DNA of 64,000 nucleotides from assembly GCF_019052805.1 (NCBI RefSeq), contig NZ_JAHQRJ010000003.1:310001-374000 (forward strand). The letters are read 5' to 3'. Position numbers and translations under genes: made by a program. Every line of letters begins with the position of its first letter. Position 1 is the stretch's first letter. Of the stretch, positions 8,050-17,070 are shown piece after piece. The notes under the pieces were generated by a model. It was given only the letters and a program-made list of their open reading frames with translations. It was not told the origin of the DNA and did not search any database. The stretch is from Noviherbaspirillum sp. L7-7A (GTDB lineage: Bacteria > Pseudomonadota > Gammaproteobacteria > Burkholderiales > Burkholderiaceae_D).

Positions 8050-9982
8050 TCAAAATACCTAAAGTATCGCTATTAACGACCCGTACAAGTCTCAGGTGCT
8101 CCGATCCAGGTGGTAAAGAGAGAAGATTCACTGCTCGTTCCATCAATGCCCGCGCTCGGCGAGGTTGCGAGAGCACGGCGCCTTCCTCAAGTGTATCCAG
8201 AGCAAGAAGGCTCCCAGCACGACTTAAATGGGCTGCGTAGTCATTAGGGTCATCATCGAGTGCGCCGCATATACGATCTGCCAGTATGTCGCGTAAAGGT
8301 GATCCTTCGCTGAAAAGGCGGCTCGCCATAAAAAGAGTGACGTTACGGAACATGGGCGCTATCGCTACCTGTTGAAGCCGGCCTTCTATCTCGTTATCTC
8401 TTCCAGATGTAAGTGCCCAGGCCGCCATAAACTCTTGTAGTGAACGAATTTCAAAACCAAAACTGCCGGGTTCAGGCTCGACAAGAAACACTAGGCGCTG
8501 TTCCGCCGCGATTGAGATACTTTTCACTAGTTCCGCACGTTCGTCCTCAGCAACCTCATCTTCTGATAACACTGCTTCGATCACGCTTTCTAAGCGCGAT
8601 CGTGGCATTCTAGCCGCTGCGCCACCGTCTCGTTCAGCTTCGACTTGTAATAGCAAAGCTACCCGAGCATGAATCTGTTCAATATGGGACCGATGATCTG
8701 CTAAGAGTCTGGATGCGTACGTTTCCCGTTCAATTTCACGGTCATAAGTGTATGAAAAATATCTGAAAAAAAGATTCCAGCGCTCTCGCGGAGCTCGACC
8801 TAGTTGTTGTACTAATGCAGTAAGAATGGTGACTTGTAAAGGGGTAGTTAAAAGCCGTTCTGTGGATGGCTCTGCAGCAGCCTCCTGAATTCTCTCAAAC
8901 GCTTTGCTCTTAAGATCAGCCCCTGGAATTTTCGCCTCTATTAACTTTTGAGCATAAGCTAAGGCTTCATTTTTAAGCAGGGGAACGAGATAGCGAGGAG
9001 TAAGTGGTAAACCGATTTGTGCAAGTTCACCTGCATAGCCTTGCGGCCGAGTTGTTGCAATAACTTGCGCTAACGCATTTTTCTCGCTTAATGCTGTGAG
9101 GAGCTCGCGTGATGCATCAACAATCGCATGTCGATCGTGTATGGCACCGACTTCGTCAAAACCATCCAATACGATCAAAAAGGGTATGTTTGGGGCCAAT
9201 GAAATTAATGTTTCTGCCGTTAAGCCGCAGTTTCTTGCACTTTTTAAATCAGTAATGAAACGCAAGAAAACGGGATAAGGTAAATTTTTCGAATCCACCT
9301 TATCTTTTGCAAACCACGCGATGAAATCAGGAAGCGATATTTGCAGAGGCAACAAAGGAGATTTCGGCAAACTCAGCGGTTGTTTAACAGATTTGTTTTT
9401 AGTATGCACTTCAAAAGATCTTACAAGATCGCGCTGAGTCGTTGTCAAGTCTTGTTCTAATGGTTTTAGAAGTGCTGCGCGATGAAGTTGACAAGCCAGT
9501 TGCCCGAGAGTTGACTTTCCTTGGCCTGGGCCTCCTATCAAAAGCGTAGCGCTGAAACCAAATTCAGCATTACTGTTTTCTCCAATGTCGAAATCTTGAT
9601 CATCGTCATTTGGAATATCAGTCTTGTTTAGACTGGGAGTACCGCGCGCTTTAGAAGCAGTTCGCAATCTAATAGTATCTGACGACAGAAGCCTTTCAAC
9701 AAATGGTACACGTTCAACATTTCCACCTTCATTATTGATGCTTTTTGAAACTGGTAGGTCAACGAACACCGTTCGCAGTGGAACCTGGTTTTGGGTGTGG
9801 CCACCCTGCCCTAGCTTAGCATGCTCATGTGCAATTAATTGCTCTACAAGCCAGTTGCGTATTGCATTGGACTGAGAAACCGAAATTCCACTTTTTGAGA
9901 TGGCACTTAATAAGGTACTATGTTTTGCTGAAGAGCGTGTTAGCGTTATTTTCATAATAATTGGTTCGTGGTTTGGAAACAT
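7958..9982 (-). CDS. NACHT-domain NTPase (STAND family), N-terminal half of a probable NACHT-PtuA fusion
   Basis: STAND-class P-loop NTPase of the bacterial NACHT group, implicated in phage sensing in other bacteria. Walker A is LLIGGPGQGKST (near 9,530), Walker B FLIVLDGFDEVG (near 9,165) with the acidic DGFDE typical of NACHT, and sensor 1 IATTRPQGY (near 9,050). A winged-helix and helical region follows (FGFEIRSLQEFMAAW near 8,440). The first 110 residues include a Ser/Thr-rich start and a short module (VPLRTVFVDLPV). Starts at 9982 and 9955 are both ATG; a TTG at 10012 gives a slightly longer form. None has a strong ribosome site. The frame ends at 7958 while the downstream PtuA-like frame is already open, so the last 20 residues (IPPHISMDLLNRCM) may be a frameshift artefact. 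Confidence 0.88.
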   Translation of the reverse strand: MFPNHEPIIMKITLTRSSAKHSTLLSAISKSGISVSQSNAIRNWLVEQLIAHEHAKLGQGGHTQNQVPLRTVFVDLPVSKSINNEGGNVERVPFVERLLSSDTIRLRTASKARGTPSLNKTDIPNDDDQDFDIGENSNAEFGFSATLLIGGPGQGKSTLGQLACQLHRAALLKPLEQDLTTTQRDLVRSFEVHTKNKSVKQPLSLPKSPLLPLQISLPDFIAWFAKDKVDSKNLPYPVFLRFITDLKSARNCGLTAETLISLAPNIPFLIVLDGFDEVGAIHDRHAIVDASRELLTALSEKNALAQVIATTRPQGYAGELAQIGLPLTPRYLVPLLKNEALAYAQKLIEAKIPGADLKSKAFERIQEAAAEPSTERLLTTPLQVTILTALVQQLGRAPRERWNLFFRYFSYTYDREIERETYASRLLADHRSHIEQIHARVALLLQVEAERDGGAAARMPRSRLESVIEAVLSEDEVAEDERAELVKSISIAAEQRLVFLVEPEPGSFGFEIRSLQEFMAAWALTSGRDNEIEGRLQQVAIAPMFRNVTLFMASRLFSEGSPLRDILADRICGALDDDPNDYAAHLSRAGSLLALDTLEEGAVLSQPRRARALMERAVNLLSLPPGSEHLRLVRVVNSDTLGILRESIEKNAFARKKRFKIPPHISMDLLNRCM
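8011..8037 (-). other. Twin A7 homopolymers at the NACHT/PtuA frame junction
   Basis: On the coding (minus) strand there are two runs of seven A, at 8037-8031 and 8017-8011, inside the 89-base window (7961-8049) where both reading frames are open. Reaching the PtuA frame from the NACHT frame needs a net +1 (or -2) shift. One fewer A in either run would fuse the two frames cleanly. The first run lies as A_AAA_AAC in the NACHT frame. In the -1 frame the second lies as A_AAA_AAG. Both are classic -1 slippery heptamers, and two -1 slips would also reach the PtuA frame. Confidence 0.75.
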
Positions 9983-10012
9983 TTTCCGCAAATTTTTATT
10001 GGTTTTATCCAA

Positions 10013-11249
10013 AAACCAATTGTAGGTACTGGTAATGCTTGCATAGCTAACAGTTAGAATTCAGTAATTAGTATTTATCGGCTCCGTTCTATGTCTGCAT
10101 ATAAGAACGTACCCGCGAATCTATGAAACTCTGCGCTTAATTTCTCACTGTTGAAAGGCGGCTGTATTTTTAATTTTATTTAATGCATAAAGGACCTAAC
10201 ATTCCTAACTTTTAATTGAGTGCGCGATAGTTATCATTTGCCAAAATTTTTACACTTAAATAATAAACAATTCATCTTGTTAGCTGCCGTTAGGCTGAGC
10301 AGGGGGTCATACGCTAATGCGAAAAATTCCGTTTTTCACATGGCTTACTAAATGCTGGCGGACGGCGCATGCAGAAAATAGTATAGGCCAACTGGTGTCG
10401 ATTCCCATAATCACGTAGATTTCGTCTCTCATAGATTTACAGGTACATTTGTAAGTAAAAAAGATTTCATACGTGAAAGTTGTGTAGTTCTTTGACGAGG
10501 CCTGGCTTTTATTTGGGAATTTACTTCAGACTATTATACTAACAGATGACTGAGCAAAGGACTCCATACTTCGGCTACTTACGTGTCTAACCCATATCGT
10601 GATGACGTTAAAACTCATAGAAAGCTGACGGTAGGCGAGTTTGTGATACTAACGGTCAAGTCTTGGGTTGGGCCAAATGGCTCCGCGTAATCAGACTTTG
10701 AATAGATGAGCCACTATCGCAATGGTTATACCGCTGCCTAGACCGTTTATTAACTCGTGTACTGAGTTGTGGCCTAAGGATCACTGAGGTATTCATCTTG
10801 TTGAGGAATAGACTGGCTAAGCTTCTAATGGAAACAATAAATACCTAGCGGGCTGTTGAAATACCGATTAGCGCTTTCGAAATCACATCAAAGGAAACTT
10901 GTTCCCCCTTACCGGCAAAAAACGCTTGTAGTCTGTTCTAAACGGCCGTGATTCCTCGCCGACGAGGTATTGATAGGTATGTCAGCAGGTTGCTAGAGCC
11001 CGAAACTCCCATTACACTTCAAGGCCAGAACCGCGATGCAGTAATGGAACGCTTAGTTTTCGCGCTACAATACTGGATGCCGAACAGCTCACTAAAATTT
11101 CTACTGCCAAGTATGTGAAGTGAAAACTACGGTCAGATTAACTGAGGGCGCTGGTAAGCGATGTATCGAAAATTTATCACGCTGTTTGGCTGGATAAAAC
11201 TAGTATTTTTAACTGTAGAAAAAGGCTATGTCTAGGTCCGCTTTCAGTC
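10013..11249. other. Gene-free, low-GC intergenic stretch
   Basis: About 1.2 kb with no open frame of 60 codons on either strand and no recognisable RNA gene. A short inverted repeat (ATTGGTTTT / AAAAACCAAT, 9999-10020) sits at the start of the NACHT gene and may be part of its control region. Otherwise I see no structure. Confidence 0.5.
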
Positions 11250-11840
11250 TTATGCTGCATTTCTTATTGCGCCCCCTCGATCATGGCACAGTCTATCCAA
11301 TGCGTTATCGATCGCTTCAAGGGTTTTAATATGTGGATGAAGTTTGCGCTCATAGTCAACGAGTCTCAATGCTTTTTCTCTGTCACCTAGACAAGCCGAA
11401 ACAAGTTCGCTCATTAGCTCATTTTGCATGACGATACGATCATTCGGCGACAGTATTGGCGCCAGTTCGTTAGCACACAATGGGCTAAACCATTTATTCG
11501 CTTCTCCATAAAAAAGCTGACTTATAAAATGTGAGAAAAATACGATATCCAAGTACAGGTGGTACTCGTAAAATTTGATCTCATAGCCGCTTTTTCCAAA
11601 CAGTTTAAAAAACAGAATCGCTGCCCCAATTCCAGCTAGCACATTTCTTGCCAATTTTCTTTTTTGCAAAAGTCCGCCGTATAGCACGGAAATCACAACA
11701 CCGACGAAAAGTCCGATTAGTAATTTAGCACTGTCGTGTGCATTTACACCGGTTCCAGCGTTCAACATTAAGAGGATAAGCTGCGCGTACAAAAATAGAA
11801 CAACCCACTTTATGGATGTTGGCAACCGATTTTTTGGCAT
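11250..11840 (-). CDS. Hypothetical membrane protein, about 196 aa
   Basis: Three hydrophobic segments are visible: residues about 12-30 (WVVLFLYAQLILLML), 40-57 (KLLIGLFVGVVISVLYGG) and 66-85 (NVLAGIGAAILFFKLF). A cytosolic helical C-terminal half follows (DRIVMQNELMSELVSACLGD). The ATG at 11840 is two codons inside an earlier TTG; neither has a clear ribosome site. No family recognised. It is codirectional with the next gene upstream, but 169 bases separate them. Confidence 0.6.
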   Translation of the reverse strand: MPKNRLPTSIKWVVLFLYAQLILLMLNAGTGVNAHDSAKLLIGLFVGVVISVLYGGLLQKRKLARNVLAGIGAAILFFKLFGKSGYEIKFYEYHLYLDIVFFSHFISQLFYGEANKWFSPLCANELAPILSPNDRIVMQNELMSELVSACLGDREKALRLVDYERKLHPHIKTLEAIDNALDRLCHDRGGAIRNAA

Positions 11841-12008
11841 TTTCAAATGTAAGCCTCATAAAAGGAGCGAGATGCGACCGATAGAGTTTGAGCAGACGAG
11901 ACGGCGCTCATCTTGCAAGCAAGGGAGAAGCGACAACATACCCTACTTACTTGAAAGAGAAACTACGGCTTGGTTCAGATCGGGACCGGGCAAACCTTAC
12001 GGGCTCCG

Positions 12009-12860
12009 CTACTTCCTTGCTGTGACACGTTCCACCACCTTGACTGCAATGCCGCCTCCAGGAACGATTACACCGGCAATTTCTGCACTGGCTTCGAAGA
12101 GCATTTCTCGCGTCAGGACACTGTCCATCTTCTCTTTAAACCATTGTCCGTCTTCTATAACTTCGCCTGTAAGGCCATCCACTTCAATAACACCGACTTT
12201 ATTCTCCGTCGTCCATGAGAATTCGAAGGCGTAGACCGGGCGATAATACAGATGCGCTTTTTCGATTGAAATGAAATCTTGCTGAATTTCGTGCGCATTG
12301 ATTGCTTCAGATGACAATGTTTGGTTGATTCTTTGGAGAAGGGTGGCAACTGAAACCTTGAGTGGGATGACGTTCGGCAATTCAATGCTTTCACGCTCTT
12401 GCACCTTGTACTTCTTCAGATAGCTTTCGAGCACCCCTTTTTTACTTTCTCGTTCCAGGGCATCGATATAGTCCTGAAAATCGATTTTCCGGTGACATTT
12501 TTCAATAGCAGAAAGCGTCAATGTCCTTTTTCCACTTTGTGCCGCGATTGGGTATTCTTGTCCGTTGATTACGACACAGTTTGCAAAGCTGTTACCGATA
12601 TCTACGGGATAGTTGATCTGGCGAGAAAAGTCAACTTCACGATTGGTAACTACATGCCAGAAGGGCTCGTAACGCTTTACATCTTTTGCCAGGAGCACCG
12701 TTTCGTCTTTAGGGCGTTTGAATGGATTCAGTTTGGCGGCTAGCCCAAACGCATTCAGCTTTTTTTTGTTGGCTTGTTCCGCAGCAGCGGATAAAGGATA
12801 CACGTCATCAAAAACGAAAATCTTGTAGGCATCCTTCGGTAACGTCATTGTTCCCTGCAT
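12009..12860 (-). CDS. Hypothetical protein, 283 aa
   Basis: Soluble protein of unknown function. The ATG is preceded by AAGGA five bases upstream, a good start. The middle is helical and charged (FQDYIDALERESKKGVLES). Near residues 205-240 there is a beta-rich segment (YYRPVYAFEFSWTTENK then VGVIEVDGLTGEVIEDG) that resembles PepSY-like repeats. A Gly-rich hydrophobic stretch (IAGVIVPGGGIAVKVVE) closes the protein. No catalytic motif is seen. It may act with the membrane protein downstream; this is inference from order only. Confidence 0.65.
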   Translation of the reverse strand: MQGTMTLPKDAYKIFVFDDVYPLSAAAEQANKKKLNAFGLAAKLNPFKRPKDETVLLAKDVKRYEPFWHVVTNREVDFSRQINYPVDIGNSFANCVVINGQEYPIAAQSGKRTLTLSAIEKCHRKIDFQDYIDALERESKKGVLESYLKKYKVQERESIELPNVIPLKVSVATLLQRINQTLSSEAINAHEIQQDFISIEKAHLYYRPVYAFEFSWTTENKVGVIEVDGLTGEVIEDGQWFKEKMDSVLTREMLFEASAEIAGVIVPGGGIAVKVVERVTARK

Positions 12861-13112
12861 AATGTCCTTCGCATAAAAAATATGTAATGCGTCTACTGTG
12901 CATTAAATTTTTAACCAAAATTTGGTTCTCAGAATGTTGAGTATAAGGTAGCCGGTGCTGGTGTAACAACAGGTTTTCAGCGTTATTAGGCAAGGCCGGT
13001 TTATTAATTTACCTTAGTAGCCGCATACCTTCGAGTGGATACCATATTTTGGGAATGGTACAGTTCCGATCAGCGCGCAAAAAGACCATATATGTCATGA
13101 GACACCATGCCG

Positions 13113-13250
13113 CACAGAGGTGGCTCCTAAAATTCGGACAGTTGGATAAGTGGAGGCCTTGCTTCACATCCCCGGTCGCATGACTGAATACATGAGCAAG
13201 GGCAGGACGAAGAAAATAGGACGGAATTCCTCACGCAGCTTCAAACCTAG
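13113..13250 (+). mobile_element. IS3-family left-end remnant with start of orfA
   Basis: About 140 bases align by eye with the opposite-strand copy near 51,620-51,740: the shared core includes AAATTCGGAC, GGTTGGATAAG-like sequence and TGGAGGCCTTGCTTCACA. The copy continues into an orfA start (ATG at 13192, SKGRTKKIGRNSSRSFK) comparable to TKRTRRNHSGSFK in the other copy, then similarity stops. No orfB follows. This is a dead fragment. Confidence 0.65.
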
Positions 13251-13585
13251 TAGAGGAGAAAAAGGAATCCCATTCTGCGCCTGACTCGCGAAAATAAACT
13301 TCGAGACGACCGATGCCCTCTGAACATTATTATCTATTCCCTCGGTCACACCTAACGCGTTAGCCGGCCGATGACGCAACCTAGCCGCTTCCCGCCGTGA
13401 GAGCCGCCCAATACTGGAATCTAAGAAACTGGGCTAACGATCTACTTCCGATTCGTAAGCAGACTGTGACGGTAGCTTGGCGAAAGGGAAAAATCGACCC
13501 AAAGCGGCCCTTATTGGCTCCCGAAAACAGCCACTCAAAACGCTACGTTGGCCGGCGCATTTGTGCGCCCGTGTTGAACGACCTA

Positions 13586-14251
13586 TTAGGCAGGCGTATG
13601 TGCTGAGCCTCCCGAAGAGAAGGGAGCAAAATCGGCGATCTTCTGTGCCGTCGCCACTATCTCAAGCAGCCAACTCGCGAGTTCAGTGAATCTGATCTCG
13701 CGTTCACCTATCACAAGGCGATCGATCGTCTTAATTGTCTGGTTTGACTCGGAGGGGTGTGCGACTTCTGGCCCGTCAGGATGAAGGGCAAAAGGCTGCC
13801 CTGGCTGAAGATTCCCGTTGATAACCAGCTCCTCCATGTGATGGATGTCGTTCCGCACCTGGCGGAAGCGGTCTCCAATTGCGTCTGTGGCGAACCCTGG
13901 CCGCTCGGTACTTAAATACACGCACAATGGATCACGTGAAGAGTGTCGCCGAAGTCTCCGAAAACTGTTAGCGGCCCGATACATGCTGGACAAGCAACTC
14001 TCGAAGTGAGACACGGATCGATGCATCGCGCTCAGGTTTATCGAACTGTGAGTATCCCAAAACTCCCGAAGTTTCACGTGTGCCAAGTTGTATTCCGAAA
14101 CCGCGGCTTCAACAAGGCGCACAAATGTGGACGCCAACGAATTGACTTGATAGTCAGTTGAGATCTTCCCGATGAAAATGGTCTTAGTCCAGTAGGAGAG
14201 GAGGCTTTTCTCGTATTCTCTCAAATCTGGGATATCGAATTCCACGTACAT
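13586..14251 (-). CDS. HEPN-like protein of unknown function, 221 aa
   Basis: Mostly alpha-helical protein. Near residue 132 it has RNDIHH, which fits the RX4H motif that defines many HEPN-fold ribonucleases and toxins, preceded by a helix (DAIGDRFRQV) in the expected place. Helical segments lie before (LASTFVRLVEAAVSEYNLAH) and after (FTELASWLLEIVATAQKIAD). No DUF is recognised with certainty. It is followed on the same strand by nothing and preceded by another unknown gene 47 bases upstream, so the two may form a pair. The HEPN assignment rests on one motif and helical content. Confidence 0.6.
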   Translation of the reverse strand: MYVEFDIPDLREYEKSLLSYWTKTIFIGKISTDYQVNSLASTFVRLVEAAVSEYNLAHVKLREFWDTHSSINLSAMHRSVSHFESCLSSMYRAANSFRRLRRHSSRDPLCVYLSTERPGFATDAIGDRFRQVRNDIHHMEELVINGNLQPGQPFALHPDGPEVAHPSESNQTIKTIDRLVIGEREIRFTELASWLLEIVATAQKIADFAPFSSGGSAHTPA

Positions 14252-14298
14252 AGTTTTTGCCTAACGTTGGAGTCAAGCCGCGCCGTCTGGCGTCGGCT

Positions 14299-15654
14299 TT
14301 AACGAATTGTTAACTTTTTTGTTATTTCTCGAACGAACCCATTAAATAGATATGGCTTTTTAAAGAGATATTCCAAAATAGTATTAAGTACCAAAACATC
14401 TCCTTCAGCAATTATAGGGATTTCCGAGTTGTCTATTTTGAATGTTTTGATTCTTTTTCTGGCGCTTCCCTTTTGTGAGAAATCCTTAAGTCTTTTATCG
14501 AACTCATCATATGAGTAAAAAATATATTCATGATCAATGTGCGCTAAGAGCATTTGGTCACTGCGAATAAAATATTCAATATGAATCAATTGAGTTACAA
14601 CACAGTCATCAAACACCTCAGGATCGCTTGAAATTTCTTCAAAGTAGATATTGCGGCTGTCTATAAAATACCATGCGCTATCATTGTTTGTATCGTAGAA
14701 ACGCCCTGCCAACACATGCGGCGGGAAAATATTCGGGGTATCTGCTTTTTTAACGACCTCTCTTATTGCTTGACCGTCTCGGACGTCGTTAAGAAAGTCC
14801 ACGAGGAACACAGGGCACTTTGGTTTTTCATTCCCAAGAAGAATGAAATATTGCATTGAAGTCTGAAACACTACTTCACACTCCACAAGAAAGGAGATGT
14901 TTTTTATTGCTTCAGATTTCAGAAGAAAGGCGAATATATCCAGAATAGCCTCGGGAATATCAATCAAGAACTGAGAGTTGTTTTTATTATCGAAAATCCG
15001 ATTCGGCAAGCCGGAAATTATCTGTTCCGAGCTAGATATGGAAAGTAAGTCATATTTTGCAAACTGTCTGTCAGTTTCTTTTAAGTCAACATCTAGCGAT
15101 TTGTAATATCTAAAAAGTTTGCTTTCTGTTTTTTGGGCAGGGCTGTACTTTTCTGCCTTTATTACATCGGATTTAAATTTTTTATAAAGAATTGCTAAAT
15201 AGTAAGTGCAAACGTAATTTGCTTTTGTTTGGTTGCTAGATTTTTTATTTGCTTGCAGTACGCTCGATACCACTTCATCAAATATGGAGTGCGCTTCCTC
15301 CTTTAGTAAGGACATGGATAACTCTAATATCCTATTTTCATCGTTTTGTATCTGTATTTCATAGAATGAGCCGGGCGTGTTCTCTAGGTCTTTGTACAGA
15401 CAATCTAGCCTAGTTGTTATTTTTTCTTTCTGTGCTTCTAGGATGGAAGCTTTAATTTCCTCCGTCTCTAGAGTGGTTATAAATTCAGGGATTATCTCTC
15501 CCAATAACGTTTCATTATTTTCTAAGTATTTTTCTGCCAAAATGGTGAATTTTCCTACGTCGGAGAAATCGCCCTCGAAGGTTTTTTTAAGGGAGATATT
15601 TTCTTCTGCGTTCAAAGATCTAAAAAATTCTACTAAATACGGAGGGAGAGTCAT
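14299..15654 (-). CDS. Hypothetical protein, 451 aa, AT-rich
   Basis: Long, clean open frame with AT-rich codon use unlike the sulfur operon nearby, suggesting transfer. It is acidic and helical in the first half (LEEF-type helices, KEKITTRLDCLYKDLEN). A beta-richer second half includes LAGRFYDTNNDSAWYFIDSR and IPIIAEGDVLVLNTILEYLF. No membrane segment or known motif. Its stop is 47 bases upstream of the HEPN-like gene on the same strand. I do not recognise the family. It could be the sensing or antitoxin partner of the HEPN-like protein. Confidence 0.7.
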   Translation of the reverse strand: MTLPPYLVEFFRSLNAEENISLKKTFEGDFSDVGKFTILAEKYLENNETLLGEIIPEFITTLETEEIKASILEAQKEKITTRLDCLYKDLENTPGSFYEIQIQNDENRILELSMSLLKEEAHSIFDEVVSSVLQANKKSSNQTKANYVCTYYLAILYKKFKSDVIKAEKYSPAQKTESKLFRYYKSLDVDLKETDRQFAKYDLLSISSSEQIISGLPNRIFDNKNNSQFLIDIPEAILDIFAFLLKSEAIKNISFLVECEVVFQTSMQYFILLGNEKPKCPVFLVDFLNDVRDGQAIREVVKKADTPNIFPPHVLAGRFYDTNNDSAWYFIDSRNIYFEEISSDPEVFDDCVVTQLIHIEYFIRSDQMLLAHIDHEYIFYSYDEFDKRLKDFSQKGSARKRIKTFKIDNSEIPIIAEGDVLVLNTILEYLFKKPYLFNGFVREITKKLTIR

Positions 15655-16086
15655 TTGTCTGTAAAGTCTGATTATGGCCTACAAGGCTAACGAATGGAGC
15701 TGAATGGGAGCGCGCTTGCACGATGTCCGCTTCTGAAAGGGGACAGCCATGCTGAGCAGATGCGCAGCAACATTAGCCGGTCGCAGCCATGTAATAGGAT
15801 GCAAATACTAGCCGCTATGGAGCAAAAAGAACATTCACAGTCCGGCATTAATGCCCGAGACTTAGTTAGCTCCTCCTGACAACCTTCGCCGCGACCTGTC
15901 CATACATCCGCATTGCCGGATCGCCACGGCAATTTATGCCAATTTTAAAGCATTCCATCTGACATAGTTGCTATTTTGCATATTGTATATGTGACATGAT
16001 TGCGTTCTAGCTTTTGACATTTCACAACAGGTTATGTCTAGTTCCACGCATGATGAAGTAACCATTTCAAGCTAAGGATGACCATT
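15655..16086. other. Intergenic region, no gene seen
   Basis: About 430 bases between divergent genes. Only short unsupported frames are present. A TTGACA hexamer at 16014 lies ahead of the secreted protein gene, but a matching -10 at standard spacing is not clear. Confidence 0.4.
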
Positions 16087-17070
16087 ATGTCTGGCGCTAA
16101 ACTTCTACACAGGATAGCTTCCCTTCTCTTACTCGCAGCAAGCAGTGCTCTCGCATGCCCTGACGGTCAATATGAAGTCTGTGCGATTGTTTGCGTCTGT
16201 GTCCCTAATAGTGGAGAGGTAATTAAGACGCCGGGCAAAGTAGGAGGCGAAGTAGTTGAAAAAATCAAAGAAGATCCGGTCAAATTTGTTGTGAACCCCG
16301 GCGGTTATATTAACCAGTCGGGTATTCCTACGCCGGGTGATTTTGTAGAGTTTATAGTCAAAAACCCAGATAAACTGATTGAGCTTGTCAACAATCCCGG
16401 CCAGTGGCCGTATATTCCAGTAGCACAAGGAATCATTTCCGCTCGCAATGCCGTTATCAACGGAGGCGGCGCTCCAATCCCTGTGCACATTAAGTCATTT
16501 CTGCAACGCTGGTATCCACTCGACCTTATAAACAGTGTGCGCTGGACGAGCAACTGGGGGCCGCTGAACAACTCGTTGCAGGCAGCGCAGATGAACTTCA
16601 ATTCCAGTACCCAAGCCATTGCATTAATAAATGCTGTTGTATTCAGAAACGCAGCCAACTCTCAAGACCCCGCACTATGGGCTCATGAGATGTATCACAT
16701 TAACCAGTATAGGCAATGGGGCGTATTTGGATTTGCCCAGCGGTGGGTGGATAACTCATCCGTGAACGGTCCGGTTGAATCTCCGGCCTATGCCCGCGAA
16801 AAAGAAGCTAGAGCGGTACTTTCCCAAACAGCAGGCGGTGGAACATTTCCGGGTGGAGTCATCGGGAGCGGAACGGCCGATGGTGGCGTTGGAAACCCGC
16901 CAATGAAATTGCCGTCAGGATATCCGTTATCAATGTGCGGGTGCTTTGGCCCATTACCGCCAAATGCAAACCGCCCAGCACCCGCATGTGCTAGTGGCAT
17001 TGACGTTCCGCGTATGTGTCCCGGCATGTGCCCTGGCGGTGGCTTTCCCTACCAAAGCTCATGCATGTAA
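16087..17070 (+). CDS. Secreted HExxH (DUF4157-like) putative metallopeptidase
   Basis: 327 aa from the ATG at 16087, which has AAGGA eight bases upstream; the in-frame ATG at 16078 overlaps that site and is less likely. A Sec signal peptide is clear (LLHRIASLLLLAASSALA, then C). The mature part starts with a Cys-rich segment, then helices. The motif WAHEMYHINQYRQWG at about residue 201 is an HExxH zinc site, with a downstream EARA that could provide the third ligand, as in DUF4157 domains of toxin and contractile-injection effectors. The C-terminal 70 residues are Gly/Pro/Cys-rich (CPGMCPGGGFPYQSSCM) and may be disulfide-bonded. Export is well supported; peptidase activity is inferred. Confidence 0.75.
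   Translation: MSGAKLLHRIASLLLLAASSALACPDGQYEVCAIVCVCVPNSGEVIKTPGKVGGEVVEKIKEDPVKFVVNPGGYINQSGIPTPGDFVEFIVKNPDKLIELVNNPGQWPYIPVAQGIISARNAVINGGGAPIPVHIKSFLQRWYPLDLINSVRWTSNWGPLNNSLQAAQMNFNSSTQAIALINAVVFRNAANSQDPALWAHEMYHINQYRQWGVFGFAQRWVDNSSVNGPVESPAYAREKEARAVLSQTAGGGTFPGGVIGSGTADGGVGNPPMKLPSGYPLSMCGCFGPLPPNANRPAPACASGIDVPRMCPGMCPGGGFPYQSSCM

Noticed and set aside
9982-10012. TTG start at 10012 for the NACHT gene
   Set aside because: No ribosome site and two in-frame ATG codons follow at 9982 and 9955; kept only as an alternative.
16014-16040. TTGACA promoter candidate before the secreted HExxH gene
   Set aside because: The nearest TATGTC is only 13 bases away and no -10 box fits at 16-18 bases.
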